64,000 bases of DNA, taken from the NCBI RefSeq assembly GCF_030272615.1, contig NC_081414.1, positions 521,978,185 through 522,042,184 of the forward strand, in the 5' to 3' direction. Of this stretch, positions 22,756 through 35,446 are shown one piece after another. Below the pieces are notes generated by a model that saw only the letters and a list, made by a program, of their open reading frames with translations, searched no databases and was not told where the DNA came from. Position numbers and translations under genes: made by a program. The stretch comes from Cryptomeria japonica (lineage: Eukaryota; Streptophyta; Pinopsida; Cupressales; Cupressaceae). How positions within the stretch are numbered: position 1 is the first letter of the stretch; each line of letters opens with the position of its first letter.

Positions 22756-24082
22756 TCAAATACCTAAGAATCTGGTTGACTGCAATCAAGTGGGATTCTC
22801 TTGGACTTTTCTGGAACCTTGCAGTAATGCCAACTGTATGTGCAATATCCGGTCTACTATGCACTACATAATGCAACTTACCAATCATCGATTGGTATTC
22901 CTTCTCATCAACCAGTATGGAATCATCCTCTTTTGTCAATTTGCAACCAGTCACCATCGGTGTACCAACCGGTTTGCTATCTTCCATGCCAAAGGTCTTC
23001 AACACCTCTTTGACATATTTGGACTGAGTGATAAAGATTCCATCTTTCATCTACTGGATCTGCAGTCTAATGAAGAACTTAATCTCCCCTATGAGTGACA
23101 TCTCAAACTCTTTCTTCATCTCATCAGCAAACTCATGACTCATCTTGTCATCTCCTCCAAAGATAATGTCATCAACAAAAACCTCATAGATTAGGATCTG
23201 ATGTCCTTCAGACTTCAAGTAGATATTGCTATCTTCACTTGTTCTCTCAAATCCAATATTCACAAGATGGGAATGTAGGTGCTCATACCATGCCCTAGGT
23301 GCTTGCTTTAGACCATATAAGGCTTTATGTAGCCTGCACACCATATCACTGTCTTCAGATAGGGAAAACCCATCTAGTTGCTCTATATACACCTCCTCTT
23401 CAAGTACACCATTTAAGAATGAATATTTTACATCCATTTGATATAATTTGAACCCTTTAAAAGCTACATATGCAAGAAGCATATGAACTCCTCCCAATTT
23501 GGCTACAGGAGCAAAGGTTTCTCCATAGTCTTCTCCTTCTTCTTGAGCATATCCTTTGCACACCAATCTGGCTTTATTCCTAATCACTGTGCCATCCTCA
23601 TTCAGCTTGTTTCTGAACACCCATTTGGTGCCAATGACATTTTTATGCTCGGGTCTGGGTACCAAGGACCATGTACCATTTTTCTCTATCTGGTCAAGTT
23701 CCTCTTCCATTGCCTTGATCCAATCTTCATCTTTATAAGCCTCTTTGAATGATTTAGGCTCAAATTCAAAGATCATACATGAGTTTTCTCTGATCTTTCT
23801 TCTTGTAAGGATTCCTGCATCCTTATCTCCTATGATCTGCTTAGGATCATGATTCAGCTTGACATATCGAGGAATGGTCTTAACTGGTTCTTCTTGCTTT
23901 TCCTCTTCATCCTCATCTTCATTAGTATCAGCATTCACTGGTTCAAGAACACTGGTACTGGTACTTGGTTGACTAACAACCAGTTCCCAAAAGGTTGCAA
24001 CTGGTTCATTTACAGCTTGCTCACTACTAGTTTCCTTGGTTTTCTCAGAGGATTTATCAACTCTTACATTGATACTTTCCAT
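22756..24082 (-). pseudogene. Reverse transcriptase of copia element 3
   Basis: It begins after an acidic spacer ([20 protein letters not shown]). Motifs are [76 protein letters not shown] (first Asp) and [20 protein letters not shown], with active site [12 protein letters not shown] (F in place of the usual Y before VDD). A stop at about 23051 splits it, and DGIFITQSKYVKEVLKTFGM continues in the same frame. Confidence 0.93.
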
Positions 24083-25033
24083 AATTCTCTGAGTCCTATT
24101 GTTGTAGCACTTGAGAGCTTTACTCTTGGTGGAATATCCTTGGAATATTCCCTCATCACATTTGGCTTAAAATTTTCCATGATGTTCACTCCTCTTGATG
24201 TAACATTTGCTACAAAATACCCTAAAGTAACTAACCACAGGTGTCTTACCGGTCCAATACTCATAAGGAGTTTTGTCCATACCTTTCTTGATGAGTACCC
24301 AGTTCATAGTATAGATTGTAGTGCTCACCGCTTCTCTCCAAAAGTTGTGAGCTACCTTTCCTTGAATCAACATGGTTCTAGTTGCTTCAACCATAGTCCG
24401 GTTATTCCTCTCTACTAGGCCAATCTAATGTAGAGTCCGGGGGGCAGACAGTTGTCTCTTGATGCCAAATTCTTCGCAATACTTGTTGAATTCACCAGAA
24501 GTGAATTCCCCTCCTGGATCAGTTATGAGACACTTGATCCTTTTACCACTTTCCTTCTCCACTAATGCTCTGAAAGCTTTGAATTTCACAAAAACTTCAA
24601 ACTTGTCTTTGAAGAATGTGACCCACATCATTCTTGAGCAGTCATCAGTGAGAATCATGAAGTACCTATCACCCTGCACACTTCTAGTTTTCATAGGACC
24701 ACACAAATCAGTATGCACAAGATCAAGCAAGTTGTCAGTAGTGAAAGATTTACCTTTAAAGGTTGAGGAAGACATTTTCCCCAATTGACACTCACTACAC
24801 AAGGTATTATCCAGTTTGCTTAACACCAGCAACCCTCTAACTGCCTTGATCTTACTAGCCTTCACAATGTTATCAAAGTTTACATGATAGAGTCTCCTAT
24901 GCCATATCCAGCTATCATCAAGCTTAGCCATAAGACATGTACTTATATTTGCATTCAGATGAAATAGGTTACCTTTGGTTTGCATGTCAGTCCACCAATT
25001 CACCCTCTTTTCCTTTGATTCTGCAAACTCCAT
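24083..25033 (-). pseudogene. Integrase of copia element 3
   Basis: Zinc region WIWHRRLYHVNFDNI and LCSECQLGKM (H-H-C-C). Catalytic core: LVHTDLCGPM (Asp), LITDPGGEFTSGEF (Asp), then GLVERNNRT (Glu) after a stop near 24425. WTGKTPVVSYFRVFCSKCY is the usual C-terminal block. All three catalytic acids are present but on interrupted frames. Confidence 0.92.
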
Positions 25034-25298
25034 TCTTTAATTCCAGAGTGAGGCCACTGTCTTTCAGCTGGGAAACAATCAGAAGGTTGTGTCTGAGACC
25101 ATCAACCCAGTACACATTGCCAGCACTGCTCTTTCCATTCAGAGAGATGGACCCTCTACCTTTGACCATGCATGGTGCATCATTTCCAAAGCAAACCACA
25201 CCACCATCATACTCCTCCAAGGATAGAAATTTGCTCCGGTCACCAGTCATATGGTGAGAACATCCACTATCAATTATCCACTCATTGGAATTATCAAG
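24987..25298 (-). pseudogene. Protease of copia element 3
   Basis: Readable as MTGDRSKFLSLEEYDGG, KGRGSISLNGKSSAGNVYWV and GLRHNLLIVSQLKDSGL, all diagnostic of copia protease. The active-site DSG block lies just upstream (about 25270-25250, reading SGCSHH), next to a stop. The frame shifts relative to integrase near 25000. Confidence 0.85.
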
Positions 25299-26315
25299 CT
25301 AGGAGACAAGAGCCTTCTTATCTGCCACATCTTCCTTTATAGAAAAAAACACAATTTCTTCATTCTCTTCATCTTCTGATTCCTCATCTATGACACCTTC
25401 GTCAACTGCTACAAAACAATTTCTTTGGTTTCCTCCTTTGAATTTCCTAAACCTTTCTGGTTTGTCCTTTTTATCACCATTAGGATAGTTTATAGCAATA
25501 TGTCCTATCCAGTTACAAGAAAAGCATTTCAAAGGTAGCTTACCTTTGTATTTACCAGTTCCTTTAGGAAGCTTCCTGGCAAGGAGAGCTTCAAATGCCA
25601 TCAAAATCTCTTCATCATTCATTTCTCTGCTCTAACTAGGTTCACCACTAGTGCTAGCTTCTTTTCCTTTTCTGGATGGTATAGCAGAGGCTTTGAATGT
25701 TGATTCAGTCTTCTGAACACTACCATCAAAACTGTTTAGCTCATAGGTTGTCATCTTGGCTATGATGGAGTCCAAGGATACCTTAGTCTTGTCTATTGAT
25801 CTCAGCTCCTGAATAGCAACAACCCTTATTGCATAGACCGGCAATAGGGATCTCAAGACTTTGCTTACCATAGTGAAATATTCTATTTTACCACCTGCAC
25901 TCTTGATTTCTCCAACAACGATTTTGATTCTTATTCCATACTATTGAATGGTCTCACCTTCAACCATCCGCATATCTTCAAACTTCCCTCTCAGGCTTTC
26001 TTCCTTAGCTTGTTTTACATGTTCATCACCACCATAGATATTTTCAAGAGCATCCCATACCTCTTTGGGATTTACCTTGTCCTGAACATCAATAAACTCA
26101 ATGTCAGATAGACTACTAATGAGGGCTTCCATGACTTTCCCATTTTCTTGTATCTCTCTCTTTTGGTCATCGGTGAGAGTACCGGTAGGGACAACATATA
26201 CATTCTCAACATAACTCCAGTGTTGAACACCCATGCTTCTGATGAATATCTTCATCCTATCTTTCCATATACCGAAATTTTCCTTGTTAAACTTTGGACC
26301 TTCCCTCTTCATCAT
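25299..26315 (-). pseudogene. Gag of copia element 3
   Basis: It starts MMKREGPKFNKENFGIWKDR, the usual beginning of copia gag (binding pocket for a tryptophan-rich UBN2/retrotran_gag domain). It continues with VWDALENIYGGDEHVKQAKE, then a stop near 25941, LDSIIAKMTTYELNSFDG, and one zinc knuckle CFSCNWIGHIAINY (last Cys is Tyr). It ends in an acidic tail (EESEDEENEEIVFF). One frame, broken by TAG-type stops. Confidence 0.9.
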
Positions 26316-26367
26316 TTGACTAGGATCTTTACCTCAAGTGGTTAAGCTTACAACACAGAGGACCTAG

Positions 26368-26384
26368 AGCACTCTGATACCAAT
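26368..26384 (-). other. Primer binding site of copia element 3
   Basis: The minus strand reads attggtatcagagtgct, complementary to the 3' end of initiator tRNA-Met, adjoining the 5' LTR. Confidence 0.88.
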
Positions 26385-27665
26385 TGATAACTCAATGATG
26401 AATGAATAGTACCAAACCGGTACTAAGAGGGGGGGTGAATCAGTACAAACACAAATACAGTTCAAAATCAGTTTGACAACAAATACTCCAAATTACTGGC
26501 AAACAGGGATACTGGTTGAAACAGAGTGCAACCGGTAACACCCAGAACAACTAAAACAATCATAAACTGGTCACTAACTAAGCTTTCCTCTTAGCTCAAT
26601 ACCTGGTTAAGGGATGGCTATAATACCCGATTAAGGGTTAAACCTAGTTAGGGTTACCTTGTTAGAGGATATCAAGAACTCAATAGCTAAAGGATCTCTA
26701 GAGCTCTATAGCTTCCCAGAACTCAATAACTTCGAGTTACCCTATTAAGGGATTTGAATCAAGCCAGTTAAAGCTACCCTGTTAAGGGATTTGTATCAAG
26801 CCGATTAAGGCTACCCTGTTAAGGGATTTCACAATTGTTGAAGTGGTTAAAGATCAATAGGAATTACAATGATATTATAATAGCACTCAATGCTAATGCA
26901 GATCTGTTTTGGCTCCTCTTCACCTTTTGCACATTCACTTTGCAGGTATTTCTTCTCTGCTTTGGTCTGGCAAGAATCACGTATCCCTTCCCTTGGATAC
27001 ACACACAAAAAATTTTCCAACAACCTTAGAAAGAAACACAACATTGACCTTATAGGAAACAGACAGGTTGGTAGCAAAAACCCTAAACCCTAAACCTATT
27101 AGGTTAAACAATTCAAGCAGTTCAATCCTGACCCTTGAATCATATTGTATTAAATGCAACAATCTTGAATTGATCTCAAGACATTCTCCATCATCCATTA
27201 TCCACCGATTTCATGGTGGCTGATAACCCATCACACGTTATCACCGTTTGACAAACTTCACACATTCCCAAGGTAGATAGGAATAGTCTTCTTCATGCAA
27301 GATCCTTCACGCGCATAGGGCTTATGTGGCAACACGATCTGTTCTCCATTATACTGCTAACTCATCACACAAAGATCACCATTTGATTCACACAGGCTTG
27401 AGGTACTCCAACTAGAAATCTTGAAGTGGAAACTACCTACCAACCGGTAGTCACACAATGCTTCCATGTGTCTGTTCCCATAACTACATGCCGGTTCATC
27501 TTGAACAAATATGCCGCTTCACTTTGGCATATATACTGGTTCATACATATGTCAGTTCTATCTTCTCACCTCTCACATGTGCCGGTTCACATCATATCAC
27601 ATATTGACATCAATGATAACATACAATATCATTATGTCTTCATAGCGGTTCACATAATGCCAACA
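26385..27665 (-). repeat. 5' LTR of copia element 3
   Basis: 1,281 bp, homologous to 20377-21979 but lacking about 320 bp between ...cttagctcaatac and ctggttaaggg. Followed on the right by the duplicate CAAAT. Confidence 0.95.
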
Positions 27666-27670
27666 CAAAT

Positions 27671-28440
27671 TCAATGTTGTTGCACGAGAGAGAGAAGCCG
27701 GTGAAGGGACTAAAACCATGGAGTTAATCAGTCAAGAGCCCATCGATAATCACAGAGGTTACTAAGTGATTTAGAGAGAACTAGTAAGAAGATCTAAACT
27801 ATCAAAGGGATCAGAGAAGACTGAACCTGCAGAGAAGAGGCAAAGAAGATTAGAGCAAGGCTTAACTGACAAGCTGATAACCGGTATTGATTAGAGAGCA
27901 GAGTACCGATAGAGAATAAGTAGAGGCTGAACCAGTAAGGTTATAGCTAAGAGTGAAGGAGAGAAGAATTTGAGTGAGCAGATATCCAACAGAGAGAAGA
28001 GAGTAGAGGAAGACCAATTGGGAAGAGTAAAACCAGAAGAGAACTTGCAGAGGCTACATAACTCATTTGTAATTGGCTTATCACTATTTTATTGATGCAT
28101 GATATTGTTATCACTAAGTTGGAGCTCGATGCAGGGGTTGGTGCTCCTTAGGTTGGTGCCCTAAATTTTGTTACCATTGTTTTCATTGTGAGGTTGGACT
28201 GTAGCAGTAGACTCTAGCAGTGTTTCTCACCAAAGTTTTTCTCATGTTGGGTTTTCCTCGTACATCTAGTGTTATGTAATGTTCATTCTATGTGTGCTTG
28301 CATTTAAGTCTTCTCCATATCTCAGTGGTATGTTTTCTTTGTGTTAGATCTACTAATTGGTACACACACTTAGGATTAAGAGGTTAGAGTTTGGAAACTA
28401 CTAATTCACCCCCCCTCTTAGTGGCATCTTGTGTTCAAAA
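27671..28440 (+). repeat. Element 2 5' LTR, right segment
   Basis: It continues the alignment to the 3' LTR (tgttgcacgagagagagaagcc against 32284 onward) and ends ggcatcttgtgttcaaaa. It contains the poly-C block ttcaccccccctcttagtgg shared by most LTRs here. Confidence 0.85.
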
Positions 28441-28455
28441 ATTGGTATCAGAGCC
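28441..28455 (+). other. Primer binding site of element 2
   Basis: attggtatcagagcc follows the LTR directly and is complementary to initiator tRNA-Met. Confidence 0.88.
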
Positions 28456-28513
28456 TAGATTCCTGGTTGATAAGCTTTCTCTAGCTTGGGTAGATTTTGG
28501 TTTTGTGAACACA

Positions 28514-30364
28514 ATGGTCTATTTTGTGTTAACCCCTACTCCAATGTTTGATGGTTCAAACTATTCTTTATGGAGTTGTAGGATGGAATTCTACCTATCC
28601 TCTTTAGGGTATGATGTGTGGATGCTTGTTGTAAATGGTCCCTCTAGACCGATCAGTCGTCCCACTAGTCTTGAAGCAGAAAGAAGAAATGAATGTAATG
28701 ATGAAGCTATGAAGGCTATACTCAGTGGGTTATCCGTTGATGTTTCCTCACAAGTGGACATATGCAAAATGATAAAAAGCCTATGGAACAAATTGAAGAA
28801 GCTCTATGGAAATGAGCCTACCACTGTAGAACTAGTTTGTGAGATAAAGAAAAGAAATGGATCTCATAGGTCTATAGATGAAGATAGATTAGTTAGCGGC
28901 AGCAACAATGATGAAGAAGAAAACCATCTCTTCATGGCTCAGGAATCAGAAAATGAGAGGCACACATCTGAATGTGATCATGCAGATCAATCCTATCGAC
29001 AAGATGTGTTTGGGAGTGATAGTGAAGATGAAGCAAAATTTGATCTTGAAGAAGAACTTGTAAGTGCACTCGAGGAGCTTAGTAGAGTGAGAAAAGAATA
29101 CAAGTTGTTCAAGAATGTTGCTATAGTGGAACAAGAATAGTTGATCACAAATGCCTTCAAGTGTCAGACTCAATCATTGCAAATCTGACAGCACAAGTGG
29201 GTGATGCAAAAAGGGTAAGTATAGATTCAAACTTAGATTTGCATATCAAGGTGTGCAGGTGCAAAGATCTAGAGTTTGAACTAGAGGCTGAAGACAAAGA
29301 ATGTCAAAAGCTGATTGGAGAAATGGAGAATCTCTGAAAAGACCTTGAGAAGTGCCAGGATGAGCTCAAGGTGAGGATCCAGTTTAATGGCAACAGTGAT
29401 TCCTTGGACAAAATGTTGAAGAAGCAAAAACATTCCAAGGATATCAAAGGATTAGGATGTAGTGCCGATGATTGCTCAACCAACAAAGAATATCCCCCAC
29501 AAAGACACTTAGTTTGTTTCCTTAAATGGAAACAACAAGGGACAGGCCTTCATTGTCTGAAATACTAGGAAGAAGGTTGATCTAACTACAATTGGTGAAG
29601 ATATGAGGATGAAGACCGGTGCTACTATAGGAAGGAACAAGGTGGATACCAAAGGAAAAGGAAAGATGGGAGAAGGTAGCTTCCTCGGTAGAAAGAACTT
29701 TAGAAGAAGACAACATCAAAGACCACCAACTGCTAGAAGACAAAGAAATGTTGCTTCCCATAAGAAAAAGAAAGTATGGGAGAAGAAGGGATCAGATGGA
29801 AGAACTACAGAGTGTGGACAATCCAAGATCCACCCGCAAAGAAGTAGAAATAGAGAAGCCAAACCGGTAAGTTCCCCTCATGTTTGGAAGAATAAATTTG
29901 TAAGTTATGAGCCCCCTTTCTCTAGTTATTATTTTGCTTGCAAATATTATGGACATAGGGTAGATGAATGCAGAATAAGGTCTAGGAATATACAAAATGT
30001 TTTTCCTAGAAATAATAATGGTGTTTGTCAAAGATGTAGTGGTTTTGGCCATAGAAGTCATGATTGTAGAAATAAGAGATTGCAGTCATATGGCAGCCAG
30101 TATAACAGCTATGCTCATCGTGAAAATGATTATAGATCATATGAGAGACAAAGACCTGCATGGAATCAAAGGATATTTGCCCCTACAGGATCAATGAATA
30201 AACCGGTTCTGGTTGCTGGCTACAATAGCATGACCAGAAGAAGATGGTCAAACCAATATGATAGCAGTTCCTCCAATCATGTGTTTGGTATGAACATAGT
30301 ATGTTTCTACAACAATGCTTCTAGTCATGCTACAGAATATAGTAGAGAAAGGACCAATCAATAG
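28514..30364 (+). pseudogene. Gag of element 2
   Basis: Start at ATG 28514. The N-terminal copia gag domain reads PMFDGSNYSLWSCRMEFYLS, LGYDVWMLVVNG and ILSGLSVDVSSQVDICKMIK, with an acidic/coiled region after it (LEEELVSALEELSRVRKEYK). A frameshift follows at about 29141. A second coiled stretch, SLDKMLKKQKHSKDIKGLG, is shared with copia element 1. The C-terminal part (29603-30364) is very basic and has CKYYGHRVDECR (first Cys lost or shifted) and CQRCSGFGHRSHDC zinc knuckles. It packages RNA in live relatives. No pol follows. Confidence 0.88.
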
Positions 30365-31476
30365 AAGAAGGTAATACCTACTCCAAAGACTGCAAATGGG
30401 AAGAGGAATGAGACCATTTAGGTATGGAGGAAGAAGGAAGAGAGTAGAACAATGGACCGACACTGTGCATTCAATGCATAGGTGATCTCTCTAAAGTCTT
30501 AAAGGAGATGCAAGACCTTAGGGGGAGTAACACATTGACCATATCATTCACTCCCATAATTTAAATGGACAAATGAAAGAACAAGTTGCTGCCAGTATAA
30601 AGGAAGAAGATGAGATGGTAGTGTGTGTAGTTGTTTCCTTGGCCACACATCTACAAGATGAGAGATGGTTTATTGTTGCATGTGTCAATGGATGGCTAAA
30701 TTAGAATTGGGATCAGAGGCTCTTGACACAAGAAGACAGAAGTTAGAGGAAGGTGCTCCAGTGAAGATGTTGGTCTAGTTTATTAAGCTGGTATGTGCAG
30801 TATGTTAACCGGTATGGATATTGACCGATATTGCAGGTTACATAAGTCATTGATTTTTGGGATCATTACAATAACTCTAGTAGTGTGGATTGAGGTGATT
30901 ATGTCTCAGGTGATATTGGAAAAGACCTGAATGACATGTGTTGGCCTGGTAGTAGATCATATATGCATGCATCATTCTGATCTAACCAGTTTGATTTTTT
31001 GGCATGATAGTGATATGGTTTGGCATTGTATTTATACATGATCATGTCATGAGTAATTATGGATATCATGGAGCTGAAAGATCATCAGTTTATCACTCAT
31101 TCACATAGCTCAACCAGTACAAGGTGTAGATTGCAGAGCCAGTTTAGGACTTGATAGGCAATGATGACCTAAGATGTGTGATTCAAGGGGAGTTCATAGC
31201 CCTATTTTCTGATTTGTATTAGACATGTTGAACATAGGGGGAGAGAAAGTTTCTATGTCTATACCGGTATGATTGAGACCCTGGGATGTGCTCATTGGTC
31301 CTTGTTTGTGAGGAACTTCAATGTTTATTCAATTTTTACTTATTGATCATAATCGGACCATCGGGAGAGTTGCCTGCAACAAGGGAGAGTTACCTGCATA
31401 GGAGAAGAACATACATTTGGTATGGAGAACATAAAAGTGATATCAAATTGGTATTAATGTCGCCTTCAACACTAAA
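30365..31476 (+). other. Internal non-coding remnant of element 2
   Basis: I see no protease, integrase or RT motif in any frame. Two purine tracts (aggggggagt-like near 30520 and atagggggagagaaag near 31229) recall the multiple tracts of SIRE-like elements. It ends gtcgccttcaacactaaa, the phrase that normally precedes the terminal purine tract, joined directly to mid-LTR sequence at 31477. Confidence 0.65.
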
Positions 31477-33088
31477 CATGGACTCGCGTCAGAATGCAGA
31501 TGGAGATGGTTGAAGATTGATGACATAGTGTCATCAAGGTGGTTACCGGTAAGTATGTCCACCGATAAAGTTGACAAAGTGACAAGTGAAGAGCTCTTGT
31601 CTAATGAAGATGAGCATGTTGTGGGTTAGCATGTCTAGTGACTGGTCAATATGATACACTAGCAACACAAAGATGAGGCGGTATGAAGGCTATCTGGTAA
31701 GGCAAGATATACTGGTAGGGTTAGTAAATCGATAGGTGAACACCAGAAGTATGTTGGTCTGTGGCTAAGCCTAAACTGACATAGTGGCCTGAGAAGAGGT
31801 GGATGTCGATGATGATGGCACGTCATAGGACATAGGTGTCATGCATGTTGTGGTTGGTGAAGTGTGGGTCGATGACGTAGTGGTCGACTGAGTCTGCATT
31901 TATGGTCAACCCCAAAAATCATGAGTGAGTTGCAGAGGTTTGCGGCTTGATGAAGACTGAAGACCTGAGTGATGCACTGATCAATGTAGGTGGTGTAGGT
32001 GTTGGTTGGATTTGGTGAAGAGGACCACAAACTCATTCTTTATGGTTGACAAGTGCAGGATGAAAAAGTTGTTGTGTTTGCTAAAATTAGCAAACATGTT
32101 TAGGAAGCAGCATGTTTGGCAATAATGGGTGATCGGTTGTAGGTTGACTATCTCAGAGAGGAGATTAGATCTAATTTGATATGCCTCAAGGTTGATTAAG
32201 GAACCCTAGTGCACCAAAGGTTTGAATTTCAGTTTTGGCAAGAATGTAGAAGTATAAATATGCAATTCGAAGACCAAATTTGGTGTTGTTGCATGAGAGA
32301 GAGAGAAGCCAATGAAGGGAGTGAAACTAGGGATTTAATCAGTCAAGAGCCCATCAACAATCACAGAGGTGACTGAGTGCTTGAGAGATAACTGGTAAGA
32401 AGAGCTAAACTGGCAAAGGGATCAAAGAAGAGTGAACCTACAGAGAAGAGGCAGAGATGATCATAGTAGGGCTTAACCAACAAGCTAAGAATCAATAGTG
32501 ATTAGAGAGCAGAGTACTAGCAGAGAATAGGTAGAGGTTGAACCGGTAAGGTTGCTGTCGAGAGTGGAGGAGAGGAGGATCTGAGTGAGCAGAGATTTGA
32601 CAAAGAGCAGAGAGAAGAGGAAGACTGGTTGAGAAGAGTAAAACCAGAAGAGAAGTTGCAGAGGTTACATAACTCATATGTAACTATGTTATCATTTTTT
32701 TATTGATGCATGATATTGTTATCACTAAGTTCGAGCTCGGTGCAGGGGTTAGTGTTCCTTAGGTTGGTACACTAAATCAGTAAGGGTGGTACTCCTTGGG
32801 TTAGTGCCCTAAATGTTATAACCAGTGTTTTTATTTTGAGGCTAGATTAGAGCAGTAGACTCCAGCTGCATTTTTCACTAAGGTTTTTCTCATGTTGAGT
32901 TTTTCTTGTACATTTAGTGTTATGTTATGTTCCTTTTGTGTGTTCTTTCATTTGAGTCTTCTACCTATCTCACCGGTATGTTTTCTTTTTGTTAGATATG
33001 CTAACCAGTACATAGACTTAAGATTAAGAGGTTAGAGTTTGGAAACCACTGATTCACCCCCACCCTCAGTGGCATCTTGTGTTCAACA
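31477..33088 (+). repeat. Element 2 3' LTR, 5'-truncated
   Basis: Aligns with 19577-20376 plus 27671-28440 and ends ggcatcttgtgttcaaca. The first part of the LTR and the terminal purine tract are deleted. It is followed by caaag, the presumed right target duplicate; the left one is outside the window. Confidence 0.88.
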
Positions 33089-33330
33089 CAAAGTAGGACA
33101 TATTGCTAAATTTTGTAAAAGCAAGAACCTACCAATAGGAAATGACAAATCCAATGAGAAGGGAAAACAAAAGGTTGATGATATCTAAAAGGAGCATGAG
33201 AAGAAGTGGATTAGAAAGTCTGAGGATCAACCAGCTAAAGCATATACCCTGGTTACTCAACCGACGAAGCAAAATATTCTTGCACTGAGAGGAAACTCAT
33301 CCGATAACTAAGGAATTAGCCTTAGGGGAG
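33089..33330 (+). pseudogene. Family X ORF1, C-terminal tail (copy A)
   Basis: It opens inside a zinc knuckle: KVGHIAKFCKSKNLPIGN, closely matching HIAKFCKSK of the last knuckle in copy D ORF1. A Lys-rich tail follows, with a TAA near 33187. The upstream knuckles are beyond the element 2 insertion and outside the window. Confidence 0.75.
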
Positions 33331-33701
33331 GCAAATTGATGATAGATCTTTCATTACCCCTGATAGTGGTCTGAAAGCATGTTTCAGACATTGGAAAAGT
33401 CAGTCTAAAGATTCACTGATGCAGATTTGATGGATCTTGGATCTAGTATGATATGCCATCAAGCATTTATGTCAATGAGGAATTAGGGTTCTATAGGTTA
33501 AAAGGCAAAAGTGATTCATTTTTCACCACCAAGCATTCAGAGTGAATCAGAGTGAGCTGAAGGAAAACCAAGGTGATTCAAAGTGATCCTGAGCATTTCC
33601 AGGTGAATTCCAGTGCATTCAAAGAAAATTTTCTAGAGCTTTTCACTGACAAAGATTCTAAGGTATTTCTTGATTTTCAAGCTATCTTTTTTTAAATTGC
33701 A

Positions 33702-35446
33702 ATGGCTTTTGGATCTTTTCCCACTCTAGTAGATGTTGTTGTTTCTATTGTGGTTGATAACAAGGATCATCCATGCCTGATATTTAAGGAATACCCTCAG
33801 ATTGTGAAGGTTGATGATTCAGTCAGTGCATTTTCTAGGGTTCTTGATGACATTCTTTATGTTGAGGATGTTAGAGCATACATTCACTGCACTTTGGAGG
33901 ATTTGGGTTCATTCGAGATAAAGACATTGTATATGACAACATTGTTGGATAAGAATGGTGTAATCAAACTGGAATTCAGACACTTGAAGGATCAAGGGTT
34001 TACAGACATTTTGGAGATACCTGAATTTGATGATGAAATCATTTGTTATGTGTTTATTTGTGTTCATGGTGAGTTTATGTGGCTAGACCGGCCTCATAAA
34101 ATCACTAAGGATGTCATTCAGGCAATTACCAGTTTTCCCCAGGTTGGTCAGAGATGACACAAGAAGAAAATCACTAACAATGAAGTCACCAAGCTAACCA
34201 GTGCTACATTCGACAATTAGTCTATGATAATTAGCACAATCAGAGATAAGGACGTGCAATTTCTAGCATGGTTATTAGGTATAAGGTAACTCAATCTAAT
34301 CGGTTGACTCTATTTCTAGTTCCTGTATATACTATGCACATAAGATGATCAAGGAAAATAAAAATTATGATCTTTGTCAGTGGATGTGATGAATTAATTT
34401 TGAATCTTGAGAAAATCAAGGGTGAGAAGAAAGGTGTATTCCAGTATGGAAATCTTGTTGTTTGTCTGATGCTATTCTTTCTTAATGAGACCCCAAGATC
34501 TAGAAAAAGGGAATGGGCCTTTGAAATTCTGTAGAGAAACAAATAAAGGATGCCTTAAGAAACCTAGGACAAGACAAAGAATCCACCTTATGGGGATATT
34601 TCAAGGCTTTTCAGAAGGAAATGAAACAAAGGGAAAGGCTACCAAAACACATTATAGATAAGTATTCTATTGAATTTTGTTTTATGGTTAAGAATGATGA
34701 AACTCTCATGGAAGCTATTCAACCTAGAACAATATGGGTAACTAAGATGGGTTATGAAGTTGATGCAAAGGTATTGGACTTATATGCTAAGATACTTATA
34801 GATGCCCCTGTAGATGAAAAGGAAAAGACTTTCAGCACTGCTAAGAAAAAGGAACTTGAAGTTCAAATAGGGTTCAATAAGAAGAAGAGGGAAGGTCAAA
34901 TAAAGAAGGTAGGATAGGTTGTCAAGAAAATGTCCAATGAAATCAAGCATATTATTGGACAAGCAGAGTCATCTTCTTCAACAATAGTTCATGCCTCATT
35001 GGTAGCAACAACCGGCAAAGGTGTGATGAAAAGGAAGAAATGAAAAACCTTTATTGCCCTAGTTGCTTCTGGATCTAAAACTAAAGAAGAACCCTCTAAG
35101 ATTCCCAAAATTTACATGAGAATTCAGAGGAAGAAGCCTAAGGAAGGAAATCAGCAAAAACCAAGGTCACTCCTCTAGCAACCCATAAGCAATCTGTGAA
35201 GGAAAGGAAGCCTATAGAGAAGAGGAAACTGGTTAGAGATACAACTCCCTCATCCGGGAAAGAGAAGAAATATGAATCAGATAAGGCTATTCAATCTGGT
35301 AAAAGTATAAAAATTATCCCTCCTTTATCTATAGATGAATTGATTGATCAAATCACTAAGGATGGAATTTTGAGTAATATACAATATTATTATGTGCATA
35401 TGGATGATGTTGAGCAAAATGAAACTGAGGAAGTAGTTTTGTTATA

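Larger units (their letters stand above)
20377..27665 (-). mobile_element. SIRE-like Ty1/copia element 3, nearly complete
   Basis: LTRs are 20377-21979 and 26385-27665, with an exact 5-bp target duplication CAAAT (20372-20376 and 27666-27670). The minus-strand order gag - protease - integrase - RT - RNase H is the copia order. Gag and protease share one frame and integrase to RNase H another, with one shift near 25000. It is inserted in the 5' LTR of element 2. It is the most intact polymerase source in the window, although stops and altered catalytic residues make it inactive. Confidence 0.95.
1..33088 (+). mobile_element. SIRE-like Ty1/copia element 2, gag-only, outermost shell of the left half
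   Basis: The parts in the window are 5' LTR pieces (1-201 probable, 19424-20376, 27671-28440), primer site 28441-28455, a broken gag (28514-30364) and a 5'-truncated 3' LTR (31477-33088). The two LTR copies align from the shared catgg at 19577/31477 to the ends gtgttcaaaa (5') and gtgttcaaca (3'). There is no protease, integrase, RT or RNase H between gag and the 3' LTR, so this is a terminal-repeat-plus-gag element that would need enzymes in trans. The right end lies inside a zinc-knuckle reading frame of the next element (33089). The left end and left target duplicate are outside the window. The 5' LTR hosts two later insertions: the Tat-split solo LTR and copia element 3. Confidence 0.7.

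Noticed and set aside
23226-24418. Plus-strand open frames up to 189 codons over copia element 3
   Set aside because: Antisense shadows of RT and integrase with no family features.
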